Shown: positions 55,240 to 64,000, numbered from the stretch's first letter. The stretch is DNA of 64,000 nucleotides from Frigidibacter mobilis (GCF_001620265.1 NZ_CP012661.1:124001-188000); one strand, 5' to 3'. Program-made: numbers and translations. Notes: generated by a model not told the origin, from the sequence alone.

Positions 55240-56247
55240 GCCGCTTCGATCTCCACCGCGACCACGGCCACGCAATCGCCCGGCTTCACCAGCCCGGGAA
55301 ATGCCGGCGGTGAACAGGCCCGCCCGGTTGGTGCACAGCTCGCGCGGGGGCAGGCCGGTGCGCCCCGTGGGCCAGATCCGGGCAATCGGCTGGCCCGCCT
55401 CGACCCGGTCGCCCAGATCGGCCAGGAACTGGATCAGCCCGGCATCCTCGGCAAAGGTGAAGCAGTCGGCATCGGGCATGTCGAGCCATTGCGTCGGCTG
55501 CGGCGCGACCTCGCCCTGCATCACGCCGGCGGCGATCAGCAGGTTGCGCGCCCCGCGGATGGCGATGGAGGCGGTGCGCCCGCAGGCGGTGCCGCCGCCG
55601 CCAAGTTCCGTGGTCACGAACAGCTTGCCCATCTCCTCGGCGGCGGTGTCGTACATGCCCACCGCGTCAATCTCCAGCATCTTCACACTGTAGGGCGCGC
55701 CGAAGGCCCGCACCAGATCGAAGGCGCGGTCCTGCTGCATCTTGTCAGCCAGCACATGCGCCGCGCAGAAGGGCAGGAAATCCAGGGTCTTGCCGCCTGA
55801 ATGGAAATCCAGCACCACATCGGCCATCGGCAGCAGCACGCGCTGGAAGTAGTCCGCGATCTTTTCCGTCACCGTGCCGTCGGGCCGGCCCGGAAAGCTG
55901 CGGTTCAGGTTGCCCCGGTCTATGGGCGAGGTGCGGGTGCCCGCGCCGAAGGCCGGCTGGTTCATCGCCGGGATGATGATGACCCGCCCCGTCACCTCTT
56001 CGGGGCGCAGGCGGTGGGCGAGGTCGAAAAGGGCAATCGGCCCCTCATACTCGTCGCCGTGATTGCCCCCGGTCAGCAGCGCCGTGGGCCCGACACCGTT
56101 CCGCACCACCGTCACCGGGATCATCACCGAGCCCCAGGCCGCATCGTCGCGGCTGTAGGGCAGGCGGAGGAAGCCGTGGTGGACCCCCTCTGCATCGAAA
56201 TCCACCGTCGCCGAAATCGGCGACGGGCGCACCATCTGCTGCAGCAT
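55236..56247 (-). pseudogene. doeB: N-alpha-acetyl-L-2,4-diaminobutyrate deacetylase DoeB/EutE, frameshifted near the C-terminus
   Basis: This M14/AstE-type zinc deacetylase removes acetate from N-acetyl-diaminobutyrate in ectoine catabolism. Zinc ligands are in TGGNHGDEYEGP and in LDFHSGGKT, with NLNRSFPG between them. At 55290-55312 the frame breaks. Adding two bases (one each in short C/G runs) gives the expected HFPGLVKPGDCVAVVAVEIE end and a stop overlapping the transporter start (ATGA). Uncorrected, it appears as a 628-residue fusion with the transporter, which I reject. Confidence 0.78.
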
Positions 56248-56251
56248 CGGA

Positions 56252-57433
56252 TCAGTCCTTCACGAACAGCTTGCGCGGCACATCGGCCAGGCACTCGACC
56301 CCGGTTTCGGTAATCAGGATGCTTTCGGTGATCTCCAGCCCCATATCCTCCAGCCACAGGCCGGTCATGAAGTGGAAGGTCATCCCCGGTTGCAGCACGG
56401 TCTTGTCGCCCGGGCGCAGGCTCATGGTGCGTTCTCCCCAGTCGGGCGGATAGCTCAGCCCGATGCCATAGCCGGTGCGGTTGTCCTTGAGGATCCCGTA
56501 TTTCGCCAGCACCGCAAAGAAACCGTTGGCGATGTCCTCGCAGGTATTGCCGGGCTTGGCGGCGGCAAGGCCGGCCTCCATCCCTTCCAGCGTGGCCTTT
56601 TCGGCATCCAGAAACGCCTGCGTCGGCTTGCCCAGGAACACGGTGCGCGACAGCGGCACATGGTAGCGGTTGTAGCAGCCGGCAATCTCAAAGAACGTGC
56701 CCATGCCCGACTGCATCGGCTTGTCATCCCAGGTCAGATGCGGGGCCGAGGCATCGCGGCCCGAGGGCAGCAGCGGCACGATGGCGGGGTAATCGCCGCC
56801 GATCCCATCGACGCCGCGGGTGCCGGCGTCATAGATTTCCGCCACGAGGTCGCATTTGCGCATCCCGACCTCGACCTTGTCGAAGATCCGCGCGTGCATC
56901 GCCTCCACGATGCGGGCAGCGTTGCGCATATAGGCGATTTCCTGCGGCGACTTTACCGCCCGCTGCCAGTTCACCAGTGCCGTGCAGTCGCTGAATTTCG
57001 CGTTCGGCAGGCCGCGCGTCAGCGCGGAAAAGGCGGCGGCGGTGAACCAGTAGTTGTCCATCTCCACCCCGATGCGCAGCTTGCCCCAGCCGCGGTCCGT
57101 CAGGATCTGGCTCAGCAGGTCCATCGGGTGCCGCTCGGTGCTTTGCACGTAATGGTCGGGGTAACCGACGATGTTGGCCTGGTCCAGCCAGGCGGTCAGC
57201 CTGGCGCCATTGGCATCCTGCCCGCGGCCATACCAGACCGGCTCGCCCGTTGGCGGCACCACCACGCATTGATGCACGTAGAACGACCAGCCGTCATAGC
57301 CGGTCAGCCAGTTCATGTTGGACGGATCGGTGACGATCAGCAGATCGACCCCCTTTGCCGCCATAGCCGCGCGGGTCTTGTCCAGCCGCGCGGCATATTC
57401 CGCCCGGTCGAACTTCAACGCAACCTCACCCAT
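56252..57433 (-). CDS. doeA: Ectoine hydrolase DoeA/EutD (M24 family)
   Basis: This 393-residue creatinase/prolidase-fold enzyme opens the ectoine ring to N-acetyl-diaminobutyrates. It has SNMNWLTGYDGWSFYVHQCV near residue 40, GVEMDNYWFTAAAF, the M24 core GTFFEIAGCYNRYHVPLSRT and the C-terminal GIGLSYPPDWGERTMSLRPG. It lies four bases before doeB and 30 bases after eutC, in the expected order of ectoine operons. Confidence 0.92.
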   Translation of the reverse strand: MGEVALKFDRAEYAARLDKTRAAMAAKGVDLLIVTDPSNMNWLTGYDGWSFYVHQCVVVPPTGEPVWYGRGQDANGARLTAWLDQANIVGYPDHYVQSTERHPMDLLSQILTDRGWGKLRIGVEMDNYWFTAAAFSALTRGLPNAKFSDCTALVNWQRAVKSPQEIAYMRNAARIVEAMHARIFDKVEVGMRKCDLVAEIYDAGTRGVDGIGGDYPAIVPLLPSGRDASAPHLTWDDKPMQSGMGTFFEIAGCYNRYHVPLSRTVFLGKPTQAFLDAEKATLEGMEAGLAAAKPGNTCEDIANGFFAVLAKYGILKDNRTGYGIGLSYPPDWGERTMSLRPGDKTVLQPGMTFHFMTGLWLEDMGLEITESILITETGVECLADVPRKLFVKD

Positions 57434-57463
57434 CTTCGTCTCCTTTGGGGCACTTCGCCCGGT

Positions 57464-58450
57464 TCAAACCTTGAAACTCTGTCCTGCGCCAGCCGCGCGG
57501 GCGCGGGTCAGCGCCAATGCGGCAATGGCGGTATCCTGAATGCCGGTGCCGGTGAGGTCGGCGAGGGTGATCTGGGCGGCATCCGTGCGCCCCGGCACCA
57601 GCCCCGCCACCACCTGCCCCAGCTCGGGGTGATCCGCCCCCGCCTGCGCCAGCCCGGCGGCGATGGCGTGGTGCAGCTCTCCCAACCGCGCGGTCTGCGA
57701 CAGCCGGTCCGCGACATAGCGGGCGCGGGCGATCAGCGCCGGGTCCACCTCATTCTTGTGCTCGGCATCCGAGCCCATCGCGGTCACATGCTGGCCGGCG
57801 GTGACAAAGGCGGAGGGCAGGATCGGCGCGGTGGCCGGTGTGGTGGTCACGATCACATCCGCGCCCGCCACCGCATCCTCCACCGTCGCAGCAACCGTCA
57901 CCGGAAAGCCAGGCTCCAGCCGTGCCGCCAGCGCCGCCGCCTTGGCCCCGTCCCGCGCCCAGATCCGCGCGCCGGTCAGCCCCCGCACCAGCGCCAGCGC
58001 CCGCAGCTGCATCTCCGCCTGCATCCCGGCGCCAAGCACCGCGGCGGTGCGCGCATCCGCCCGCGCCAAGTGCCGCGCCGCCACCGCTCCCGCCGCAGCG
58101 GTGCGCAGATCGGTCAGATAGCCATTGTCCAGCAGCAGCGCCTGCACGAGGCCGGTGCGGGCCGACAGCACCACCATCATGCCGTTGGTCGAGGGCAGGC
58201 CGATCGCCGGATTGCCGAAGAAGCCGGGGCTGATCTTGATGGCGAAACTGTCGATCCCGGGCACATAGGCGGTCTTCACATCGACCTCGCCCCGGTGTTC
58301 GGGGATATCCAGCCGCAGGATCGGCGGCATCGCCACCGCCTGCGTCGCCAGCGCGGAAAAGCCGGCCTCGACGCACTCCACCGCCGCCATGTCCAGCGGC
58401 ACCAGCGCGCGCAGCTCGGCCTCGGTCAGCAGCAGGACCGGGTCTCTCAT
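57464..58450 (-). CDS. eutC: Ectoine utilization protein EutC (ornithine cyclodeaminase family)
   Basis: This 328-residue ornithine cyclodeaminase/mu-crystallin homologue has a nucleotide-binding segment TAAVLGAGMQAEMQLRALAL and the family core FAIKISPGFFGN and SARTGLVQALLLDNGYLTDL. In ectoine gene clusters EutC is thought to act with EutA and EutB on hydroxyectoine or its derivatives. ATG 58450 overlaps the eutB stop by four bases. Confidence 0.9.
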   Translation of the reverse strand: MRDPVLLLTEAELRALVPLDMAAVECVEAGFSALATQAVAMPPILRLDIPEHRGEVDVKTAYVPGIDSFAIKISPGFFGNPAIGLPSTNGMMVVLSARTGLVQALLLDNGYLTDLRTAAAGAVAARHLARADARTAAVLGAGMQAEMQLRALALVRGLTGARIWARDGAKAAALAARLEPGFPVTVAATVEDAVAGADVIVTTTPATAPILPSAFVTAGQHVTAMGSDAEHKNEVDPALIARARYVADRLSQTARLGELHHAIAAGLAQAGADHPELGQVVAGLVPGRTDAAQITLADLTGTGIQDTAIAALALTRARAAGAGQSFKV

Positions 58451-59453
58451 GTTGGAAGCCCCAGGTCATCGGCGCCGTTCATCACCCGCAGGTGCAGGTT
58501 CATATCCACATTGCCGCCCGACAGGATCACTGCCATCGGCCCTTTCGCTGTTACCTTTCCGGCAAGGATCGCGCCGATGCCCACCGCCGCCGCGCCCTCG
58601 ATCACCGCGCGGGCGCGGCGATAGGCGTGGCGCATCCCGGCGGCGATTTCCGCCTCGGTCAGCAGCAGCACATCATCCAGCAGCGCCCGGCACATGGGAT
58701 AGGTCAGCCGGTTCTGCAGCCCGATCCCGCCGCCAAGCGAATCCGCAAGGCTCGGCTGCTCGGCCACCTCCACCGGGTGCCCGCCCGCAAGGCTGGCCGC
58801 CATCGCCGCGCCCCGCTCCATCGTGATCCCGATCACCCGCGCGCCGGGGTGCAGGCCCTTCACCGCCGCCGCTACCCCCGCCGCGAGGCCTCCGCCCGAC
58901 AGCGGCACCAGCACCGTCGCCACCTCCGGCAGGTCCTGCGCAATCTCCAGCCCCAGCGTGCCTTGCCCGGCGATCACTGCTGCATCGTCGAAGGGCGGCA
59001 CCTCGGCCAGGCCTTCCTCCGCCACCGCCCGTGCGACCTCGACCATCGCCTGATCCTGGCTGCTCCCGACGATCCGCACCTCGGCCCCCAGATCGCGGAT
59101 CGCGGCGATCTTGTTGGCCGGCACCAGCCGCGACAGGCACACCACCGCCCGCACGCCCTGCGCCCGCGCCGCATGGGCCAGCGCCCGCCCGTGATTGCCG
59201 GTGGAGGCGGTGACGACGCCGCGCGCCAGCGCCCCCGCCGGCAGCGTCAGCAGCGCATTGGTCGCCCCGCGCAGCTTGAACGCCCCGGTCGCCTGCTGAT
59301 GCTCCAGCTTCAGCCAGACCGGCGCCCCAGCCGCGCCGACAGATGCGCGTCATGCTCCATAGGTGTGCGGCGCAGATGCGGGGCGATGCGCGCCGCGGCG
59401 GCACGGATATCCTCCAGCGTCACCGCTGCCGGAAAGCGGGGCAGGGCACTCAC
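58447..59453 (-). pseudogene. eutB: Hydroxyectoine utilization dehydratase EutB, frameshifted near the N-terminus
   Basis: This is a threonine dehydratase-like PLP enzyme. GTG 59453 opens SALPRFPAAVTLEDIRAAAA, then LRRTPMEHDAHLSARLG. At CCCC 59325-59328 the frame is lost. One added base restores APVWLKLEHQQATGAFKLRG, with the PLP lysine in GAFKLRG, and continues through PLSGGGLAAGVAA to GADDLGLPT. The span is one base short of a multiple of three. Start and stop both overlap their neighbours by four bases, as expected of an intact operon member. Probably a sequence error. Confidence 0.78.
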
Positions 59454-60217
59454 GGTGCACCCAGGGGCAGGGTCATCAGATGCCCCGGCCCGCCGCCCGG
59501 AACCCCGCAGAGCCGCAGCACGTTCCAGGCCGATGCGTGGTTGGAACTGAGCACCGGCACCCCCGTCGCTGCCTCCAGCTCGCCTATGATCCCGGCGGCC
59601 CGCACCGCGGTGCAGGACACGAACAGCGCCTCGGACCCCGGGGCCACGGCGGCGCGGGCGAACTCGACGATCTCGTCCAGCGCGATGCGCGCCATCTCGC
59701 GGTCATCCTCCAGCTCCAGGCAGGTGAAACGGTCCAGCGTGAAGCCCTGCGCCTCGAAATGCCGGGCCATCGGGGTGGAGGTTTCCATGTTGTAGGGCGT
59801 CAGAACCGAAATCCTCCGCGCCGCCATCGCGCGCAGCCCGGCAATCGCCGCGGCAATCGGCGTGACCACGGGCACGCCGGGCTTCGCCGCCTGCACTGCC
59901 CGCTGCACATTGGCGTCGCCGATCACGACCGAGGCAGAGGTGCAGCCGAACACCACCGCATCCAGCGCCTCGCCCGGCAGGATCAGCTCTGCCGCGGCGG
60001 TCAGCCCGGGTTCCATCGCCGCCAGCGTGACCGGCGTCACCGGGTTGGCATAGGGGATGCGGTTCACATGCACGGCCACGCCGGCGGGCGTCAGCACCCG
60101 GGCGAAATCGGGCTCGATGCTGTGGTCGGTCGCCAATGCGATCAACCCGACGCGGTGCGGCATGGGGCGCGCGTCAAGCTGCGGGGCGCGGCCTGCGGTC
60201 CTGATCTCGGTCTTCAT
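59450..60217 (-). CDS. eutA: Ectoine utilization protein EutA (Asp/Glu racemase-like)
   Basis: This 255-residue protein of the aspartate/glutamate racemase-arylmalonate decarboxylase superfamily has catalytic cysteines in VFGCTSASVVIG and FVSCTAVRAAGII. In hydroxyectoine catabolism EutA is proposed to work with EutB and EutC to convert the hydroxylated compound into ectoine-pathway intermediates. ATG 60217 overlaps the ehuD stop by four bases. Confidence 0.9.
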   Translation of the reverse strand: MKTEIRTAGRAPQLDARPMPHRVGLIALATDHSIEPDFARVLTPAGVAVHVNRIPYANPVTPVTLAAMEPGLTAAAELILPGEALDAVVFGCTSASVVIGDANVQRAVQAAKPGVPVVTPIAAAIAGLRAMAARRISVLTPYNMETSTPMARHFEAQGFTLDRFTCLELEDDREMARIALDEIVEFARAAVAPGSEALFVSCTAVRAAGIIGELEAATGVPVLSSNHASAWNVLRLCGVPGGGPGHLMTLPLGAP

Positions 60218-60876
60218 CGGCTTGCCTTTCGTCCATAACGCGCTTCCAGAACGCTGATAAGCGCCACCGAAATCAGGCTTATCACCAGGAAGAACACGCC
60301 AACCATCGTCATCGGCTCGATGTAGCGGTAGCTGCTGTTGGCCACCGATTTGGCCTGATTCATCAGCTCCAGCACGGTGATCGCCGACAGCAGCGGCGTT
60401 TCCTTGAACATGGCGATCAGGTAGTTCGCCAGCGCCGGAATCATCGGCGGCACCGCCTGCGGCAGCACCACATGCGCCCATGTCTGACGCATGCTCAGGT
60501 TGGTCGCCCGCGCCGCCTCCCACTGGCCGCGCGGCACCGCCTCGATCCCGCCGCGGTAAACTTCGGCGGCATAGGTCGCGTAATGCAGGCCGATGCCGAT
60601 CACCCCGGCCAGCAGCGGCGGCAGACGGATGCCGATATCGGGCAGCACGTAGAAGATCACGTAAAGCTGCACCAGCAGCGGCGTGCCGCGGATGAACTGC
60701 ACGAGGAACGCGGTGCCCTGCGCCAGCGGCCTGAAGCTGGACCGCCGCGCCACCGCAAACACCAGCCCCAGCACCGCGGCGACGATGGCGCCCAGAACCG
60801 TGACCAGCAGCGTGATCTTCAGCCCTTGCAGCAGGGTCGGCATGATCTGCCAGACGAAAGCCCAGTCCCAGCTCAT
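60214..60876 (-). CDS. ehuD: Ectoine/hydroxyectoine ABC transporter permease EhuD
   Basis: This 220-residue His/Glu/Gln-type ABC permease has about five helices and the EAA-loop YRGGIEAVPRGQWEAARATN followed by LPQAVPPMIPALANYL. With EhuC it forms the membrane channel for (hydroxy)ectoine import. It overlaps ehuC by four bases. Confidence 0.9.
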   Translation of the reverse strand: MSWDWAFVWQIMPTLLQGLKITLLVTVLGAIVAAVLGLVFAVARRSSFRPLAQGTAFLVQFIRGTPLLVQLYVIFYVLPDIGIRLPPLLAGVIGIGLHYATYAAEVYRGGIEAVPRGQWEAARATNLSMRQTWAHVVLPQAVPPMIPALANYLIAMFKETPLLSAITVLELMNQAKSVANSSYRYIEPMTMVGVFFLVISLISVALISVLEARYGRKASR

Positions 60877-61532
60877 GGCCGCACCCCGTCAAGCCCGCGC
60901 GTCACCCGCCGTTCCAGCCAGCGCATCCCGGCCCCGATCAGCAGCGACATGGCGAAGTAGAGCACGAGGATGGTGGCGAAGGGGATCAGCGTGGATCCGG
61001 TCTGCGCCCGCACCACCTGCGCCTGGAAGGTCATGTCCGACAGCGAGATCAGCGAGACAACGGCGGTACCCTTCAGCAGCTCGATCGCATTGTTTCCGAA
61101 GGTCGGCAGCATCAGCGGCAGCGCCTGCGGCAAGATCACATGGCGCATCCGCTGGAACCGGCCCAGGTTGACGGCGATGCAGGCCTCATACTGGTCGCGC
61201 GGCACCGACAGCACCGCGCCCCTCACCACCTCGGCCCCGTAGGCGCCGACATTCAGGCCAAGCGCCATCACCCCCGCCTGCAACGGGCTAAGCGTGACGC
61301 CGGCGAAGGGCAGCACGAAATACACCCAGAACAGCTGCACAAAGATCGAGGTGCCGCGGAAGAACTCCACATAGGCCCGTGCCAGCCAGCGCAGCGGCGC
61401 CAGGGGCGCCAGCCGCGCCAGCCCGGCGGTGAAGGCCATGACCAGCGCCAGCGCCGTGCCCATCACCGTCAGCTTCGCCGTCACCAGCGCGCCCTGCAAG
61501 ATCAGCCCGATATATCCCGACCAGTCGCCCAT
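60873..61532 (-). CDS. ehuC: Ectoine/hydroxyectoine ABC transporter permease EhuC
   Basis: This 219-residue amino-acid-type ABC permease has ARAYVEFFRGTSIFVQLFWV in the first half and the EAA-loop AVLSVPRDQYEACIAVNLGR with ILPQALPLMLPTFGNN. It partners EhuD. The start lies 58 bases after ehuB. Confidence 0.9.
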   Translation of the reverse strand: MGDWSGYIGLILQGALVTAKLTVMGTALALVMAFTAGLARLAPLAPLRWLARAYVEFFRGTSIFVQLFWVYFVLPFAGVTLSPLQAGVMALGLNVGAYGAEVVRGAVLSVPRDQYEACIAVNLGRFQRMRHVILPQALPLMLPTFGNNAIELLKGTAVVSLISLSDMTFQAQVVRAQTGSTLIPFATILVLYFAMSLLIGAGMRWLERRVTRGLDGVRP

Positions 61533-61590
61533 GCCCCGCCTATCCCGTTAGAGGCCCCGCGCGCGCCACTCGCCCGCGCGGGGAAGCTGC

Positions 61591-62424
61591 TTACTCGCCG
61601 CACAGCTCGGCGCGCGAGGTGGACATCGCCGCCGCGGCAGAGAAGCCGTAGGGCTCGATGATTGCGGCGAACTCGCCCGATGCCTTCATCGCCGCCAGTT
61701 CCACGTCGAAGGCATCGCGCAGCGCCTCGTCACCCTTGCGGAAGGCGGCGCCGTCGCAATAGACCGGCGCGCCCACGACCGGGGCGAACATTTCCACGCT
61801 GTCATCGCCCGCCTTGGCGATCAGGTCGGAAATCGACAGCACCGGCAGCGAATAGACGTCGATCCGCCCGTCCTGCAGCATCTTCAGCCCCGATTGCCCG
61901 TCCGGCACCACGATCACGCGGTTCCGCGGCACGCCGGCTTCCAGCGCCAGTTTCTCCTCGGTGCCGCCGCCCGGCGCGCCGATGGTCGCCTGGGGATCGG
62001 CGGCGATATCCTCGTAGGAGGCAAAGCCCTTGGGGTTGCCGGCGGGCAGCAGGAACGCTTCGGCATCGCACAGCACCGGCTCGGAATAGGCCACGGCCGC
62101 GCAGCGCTCGGGCTTCATGAACAGCCCGGCGGTGATCGCGTCATGGCGGCGGGCCTGCAGGCCCGGGATCATCGCGCCATATTCGCTGATCGAGGCAACC
62201 ACCTCCGGCACGCCAAGGCGCTTGAACACCTCGCGCGCCACATCGGGCGCCGCGCCGGAAACCGAGCCATCGGCGGCCACGGCGGTGAAGGGAGGCTCGT
62301 TGGCGATGGCGATGCGGGCAAAGCCCTGCGCCTTCAGGTCATCCAGCGTGTCGGCCTGCAGCGGCAGGGCCGTCAGCAGGCCGAAGGCCGAGGCGCTCAT
62401 CAGGGCGGTAAGGCGGAGTGTCAT
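61591..62424 (-). CDS. ehuB: Ectoine/hydroxyectoine-binding protein EhuB
   Basis: This 277-residue periplasmic solute-binding protein starts at ATG 62424 with signal LTALMSASAFGLLTALPLQA. The ligand-binding fold begins FARIAIANEPPFTAVAADGS. Aromatic and acidic residues expected to hold the ectoine ring are plausible but cannot be assigned by eye. The operon context makes the (hydroxy)ectoine role likely. Confidence 0.9.
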   Translation of the reverse strand: MTLRLTALMSASAFGLLTALPLQADTLDDLKAQGFARIAIANEPPFTAVAADGSVSGAAPDVAREVFKRLGVPEVVASISEYGAMIPGLQARRHDAITAGLFMKPERCAAVAYSEPVLCDAEAFLLPAGNPKGFASYEDIAADPQATIGAPGGGTEEKLALEAGVPRNRVIVVPDGQSGLKMLQDGRIDVYSLPVLSISDLIAKAGDDSVEMFAPVVGAPVYCDGAAFRKGDEALRDAFDVELAAMKASGEFAAIIEPYGFSAAAAMSTSRAELCGE

Positions 62425-62493
62425 GGGGGTGTCCTCGCTGTTGATGGGGTGGGCCATCCTGGTGTGGCCCATTCCTTGGAAGGCAGGCCGGGG

Positions 62494-63279
62494 TCAGACC
62501 CGGTGGCCTGCCGCGATGATCTTGCGCAGGAAGGTCTGGGTGCGCTCTTGCGTGGGATTGGTGAAGATGCGGTCCGGCGGGCCCTGCTCGATGATCCGGC
62601 CGCGGTCGAAGAACAGCACCCGGTCGGCAAATTCATGGGCAAAGCCCATCTCATGCGTCACCAGCAGCATGGTCATGTCGGTCTCGTCGGCCAGCCGCTT
62701 CATCACCGCCAGCACCTCCTCGACCAGTTCGGGGTCCAGCGCCGAAGTCACCTCGTCGAACAGCATGATCCGCGGCTGCAGCGCCAGCGCCCGGGCAATC
62801 GCCACCCGCTGCTTCTGTCCGCCCGACAGTTGCGAGGGCATGGCGCGGGCCTTGTCGGCCAGCCCGACCATGTCCAGCAGCGCCATGCCGCGCTTCTCGG
62901 CCTCGGCCCGCTTCTCGCCCTTGGTCAGGATCGGGGCGAGGGTGATGTTGTCCAGCACGCATTTGTGCGGAAACAGGTTGAAGTGCTGGAACACCATGCC
63001 GATGTGGCGGCGCATCTTGTGCAGATGGGCTTCATCCGCCGGAACCTCGGCCCCGCCCTTGTGCATGTGATAAAGCTGCTCGCCGCAGACCTCGATATGT
63101 CCGCCCGAGATGTCCTCCAGCGTCATCAGGATCCGCAGGATCGTCGTCTTGCCAGACCCCGATGGCCCGATCAGCGCCAGCTTCTCGCCGGGCATCACCT
63201 CGAAGGACAGCCCGTCCAGCACGGTCAGCGTGCCAAAGCTCTTGCGGATATTGTCGAAGCGGATGATCGGTTCGGCCAC
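62494..63279 (-). CDS. ehuA: Ectoine/hydroxyectoine ABC transporter ATP-binding protein EhuA
   Basis: This 261-residue ABC ATPase has Walker [18 protein letters not shown]-loop [18 protein letters not shown], signature [15 protein letters not shown] and Walker [16 protein letters not shown] prefer GTG 63279 (GAGGAACC upstream); an in-frame ATG at 63312 is also open. It energises import through EhuCD. It is the first gene of the catabolic operon after the regulator. Confidence 0.9.
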   Translation of the reverse strand: MAEPIIRFDNIRKSFGTLTVLDGLSFEVMPGEKLALIGPSGSGKTTILRILMTLEDISGGHIEVCGEQLYHMHKGGAEVPADEAHLHKMRRHIGMVFQHFNLFPHKCVLDNITLAPILTKGEKRAEAEKRGMALLDMVGLADKARAMPSQLSGGQKQRVAIARALALQPRIMLFDEVTSALDPELVEEVLAVMKRLADETDMTMLLVTHEMGFAHEFADRVLFFDRGRIIEQGPPDRIFTNPTQERTQTFLRKIIAAGHRV

Positions 63280-63358
63280 GCTGGTTCCTCGATGTCTCGA
63301 TGTCTCCGGCACACCTGCGGGCGCCTTCGGATCGGGGCACGATTGACGCAGCCTTAAA

Positions 63359-63393
63359 TCATGTCAATTTATAAAATAATCTCATGACAATTT
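63359..63393. promoter_or_regulatory. AT-rich direct repeat upstream of ehuA, candidate operator/promoter
   Basis: TCATGTCAATTT (63359-63370) and TCATGACAATTT (63382-63393) are near-identical direct repeats spaced 23 bases apart, about two helical turns. They are set in an AT-rich island between the MocR gene and ehuA. On the minus strand they supply TTGACA- and TTGTCA-like -35 boxes. Direct repeats of this kind suit MocR/GntR regulators such as EnuR. Binding is inferred. Confidence 0.55.
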
Positions 63394-63440
63394 GGTCCGG
63401 CAATCAGTTCTCTTGCTGCCCGGATCGGCGGCGCCGGCGC

Positions 63441-64000
63441 CTAGATCCCGGGCAAAGGCGCCTCGGCACCCTCTTCCAGCATGGATCCGACGATCGACAG
63501 CCCCTGCCGCAGCTCTTCCAGATCGGTCGATCCAAGCGCGATCCGCACCGAATCGCGCCGCCCGCGGTCGGTGGCGCGAAAGGCGCTGCCCGCCGCCACC
63601 GCCACGCCGCGCAGCCGCGCCTCGGCCACGAACTCCTCTTCCGCCCGGCCCTCGGGCAGGCGCAACCACAGGTGCAGCGCCTGCGGGTGGGTGCCCGACA
63701 CCCGCCCCGCCAGCACCCGCTGCGCCAGGGCGTGCCGCTCTGCCAGCCGCAGCCGCTGCCAGGCGATCAGCTCGGCGGCGGTGCCATCGGTCAGCCAGTG
63801 GCTGAGGATCTCGACAATCGGCGGCGTCGCCATCCAGCTCGACACCAGGTGCCGGTTCGCCACCGCCGTGGCAAAGCGGTCGGGCGCCGCCAGATAGGCC
63901 ACGCGCAGCGCCGGCACGGTGATCTTGGTGAAGCCGTGGATATAGAGCACGCGTTCGGGGGCCAGCGCGGCCAGCGGCGGCGGTGCATCCACCACCATGC
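63441..64000 (-). CDS. enuR: MocR-type (GntR/aminotransferase) regulator, EnuR-like, partial
   Basis: The 3' part of a PLP-dependent aminotransferase-fold protein, running off the right edge. It contains the Schiff-base lysine motif IHGFTKITVPALRVAYLA and the C-terminal small domain (FVAEARLRGVAVAAGSAF). The DNA-binding GntR domain would lie beyond the window. A MocR regulator (EnuR) commonly controls ectoine catabolism, with PLP-bound ectoine intermediates as inducers. Its position at the head of this operon fits. Confidence 0.75.
   Translation of the reverse strand, partial: MVVDAPPPLAALAPERVLYIHGFTKITVPALRVAYLAAPDRFATAVANRHLVSSWMATPPIVEILSHWLTDGTAAELIAWQRLRLAERHALAQRVLAGRVSGTHPQALHLWLRLPEGRAEEEFVAEARLRGVAVAAGSAFRATDRGRRDSVRIALGSTDLEELRQGLSIVGSMLEEGAEAPLPGI

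Noticed and set aside
54361..56247. 628-residue deacetylase-transporter fusion
   Set aside because: A soluble DoeB zinc enzyme joined to a membrane exporter makes no sense. Two missing bases explain it, and the corrected stop overlaps the transporter start as ATGA.

Overview
The window is a GC-rich stretch of alphaproteobacterial chromosome, most likely from the Rhodobacterales (Rhodobacter/Paracoccus type). This rests on gene content and order: rsfS-rlmH-gpmI-envC-ctpA-rppH; leuC-leuD followed by a membrane protein and an EEP-fold protein; ftsE-ftsX-plsC; the 44-residue aa3 oxidase subunit IV; a PHB phaA-phaB pair; and an ectoine-degradation operon of the ehu/eut/doe kind. No rRNA, tRNA, CRISPR array or replication origin was seen.

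Layout. 1-2.6 kb: metallophosphoesterase, CreA-like protein, thiolase. 2.6-5.3 kb: a cobalamin riboswitch followed by a Rieske oxygenase and ferredoxin-reductase pair resembling glycine betaine demethylase GbcAB. 5.3-10.9 kb (minus strand): RNA, cell-wall and glycolysis housekeeping genes. 11-16 kb: a long palindrome, leuCD, a membrane protein and an EEP protein (both frameshifted), then TsaC/Sua5. 17-31 kb: acyl-CoA dehydrogenase, MBL hydrolase, aa3 subunit IV, azlCD, mobA, greA, ETF-QO, a TPR protein, ispE, polyprenyl synthase and small conserved genes. 31-36 kb: a DMT exporter, phaB/phaA, an EAL protein and tag. 36-46.4 kb: TlpA-like protein, argH, lysA, a TIGR02302 protein, an MJ0042 zinc-ribbon protein, ftsEX and an acyltransferase. 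46.4-50.1 kb: a foreign-looking insert that splits a PPOX-family gene. It carries an IS5 fragment, a divergent LysR/hydrolase pair and parDE. 50.2-54.4 kb: a guanidinium exporter, accA and a pair of overlapping membrane GTPases. 54.4-64 kb (minus strand): a nearly complete ectoine/hydroxyectoine uptake and catabolic operon headed by a MocR-type regulator that runs off the window, and ending in a DMT-family transporter.

Functional themes. Two routes for using osmolytes as nutrients (glycine betaine, ectoine) lie in the same 64 kb. Acetyl-CoA metabolism is represented by two thiolases, phaB, accA, an acyl-CoA dehydrogenase and ETF-QO. FtsEX and its likely partner, a LytM-type EnvC homologue, are both present but at separate loci.

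Data quality. Six otherwise conserved genes are each broken by loss of one or two bases, mostly in short G/C or T runs: the membrane protein at 13.9 kb, the EEP protein, the zinc-ribbon protein, the first GTPase, doeB and eutB. In every case the restored frame rejoins the rest of the conserved protein and its natural stop. This pattern looks more like homopolymer under-calling than real decay. These genes are labelled as broken here, but they are probably intact in the organism.
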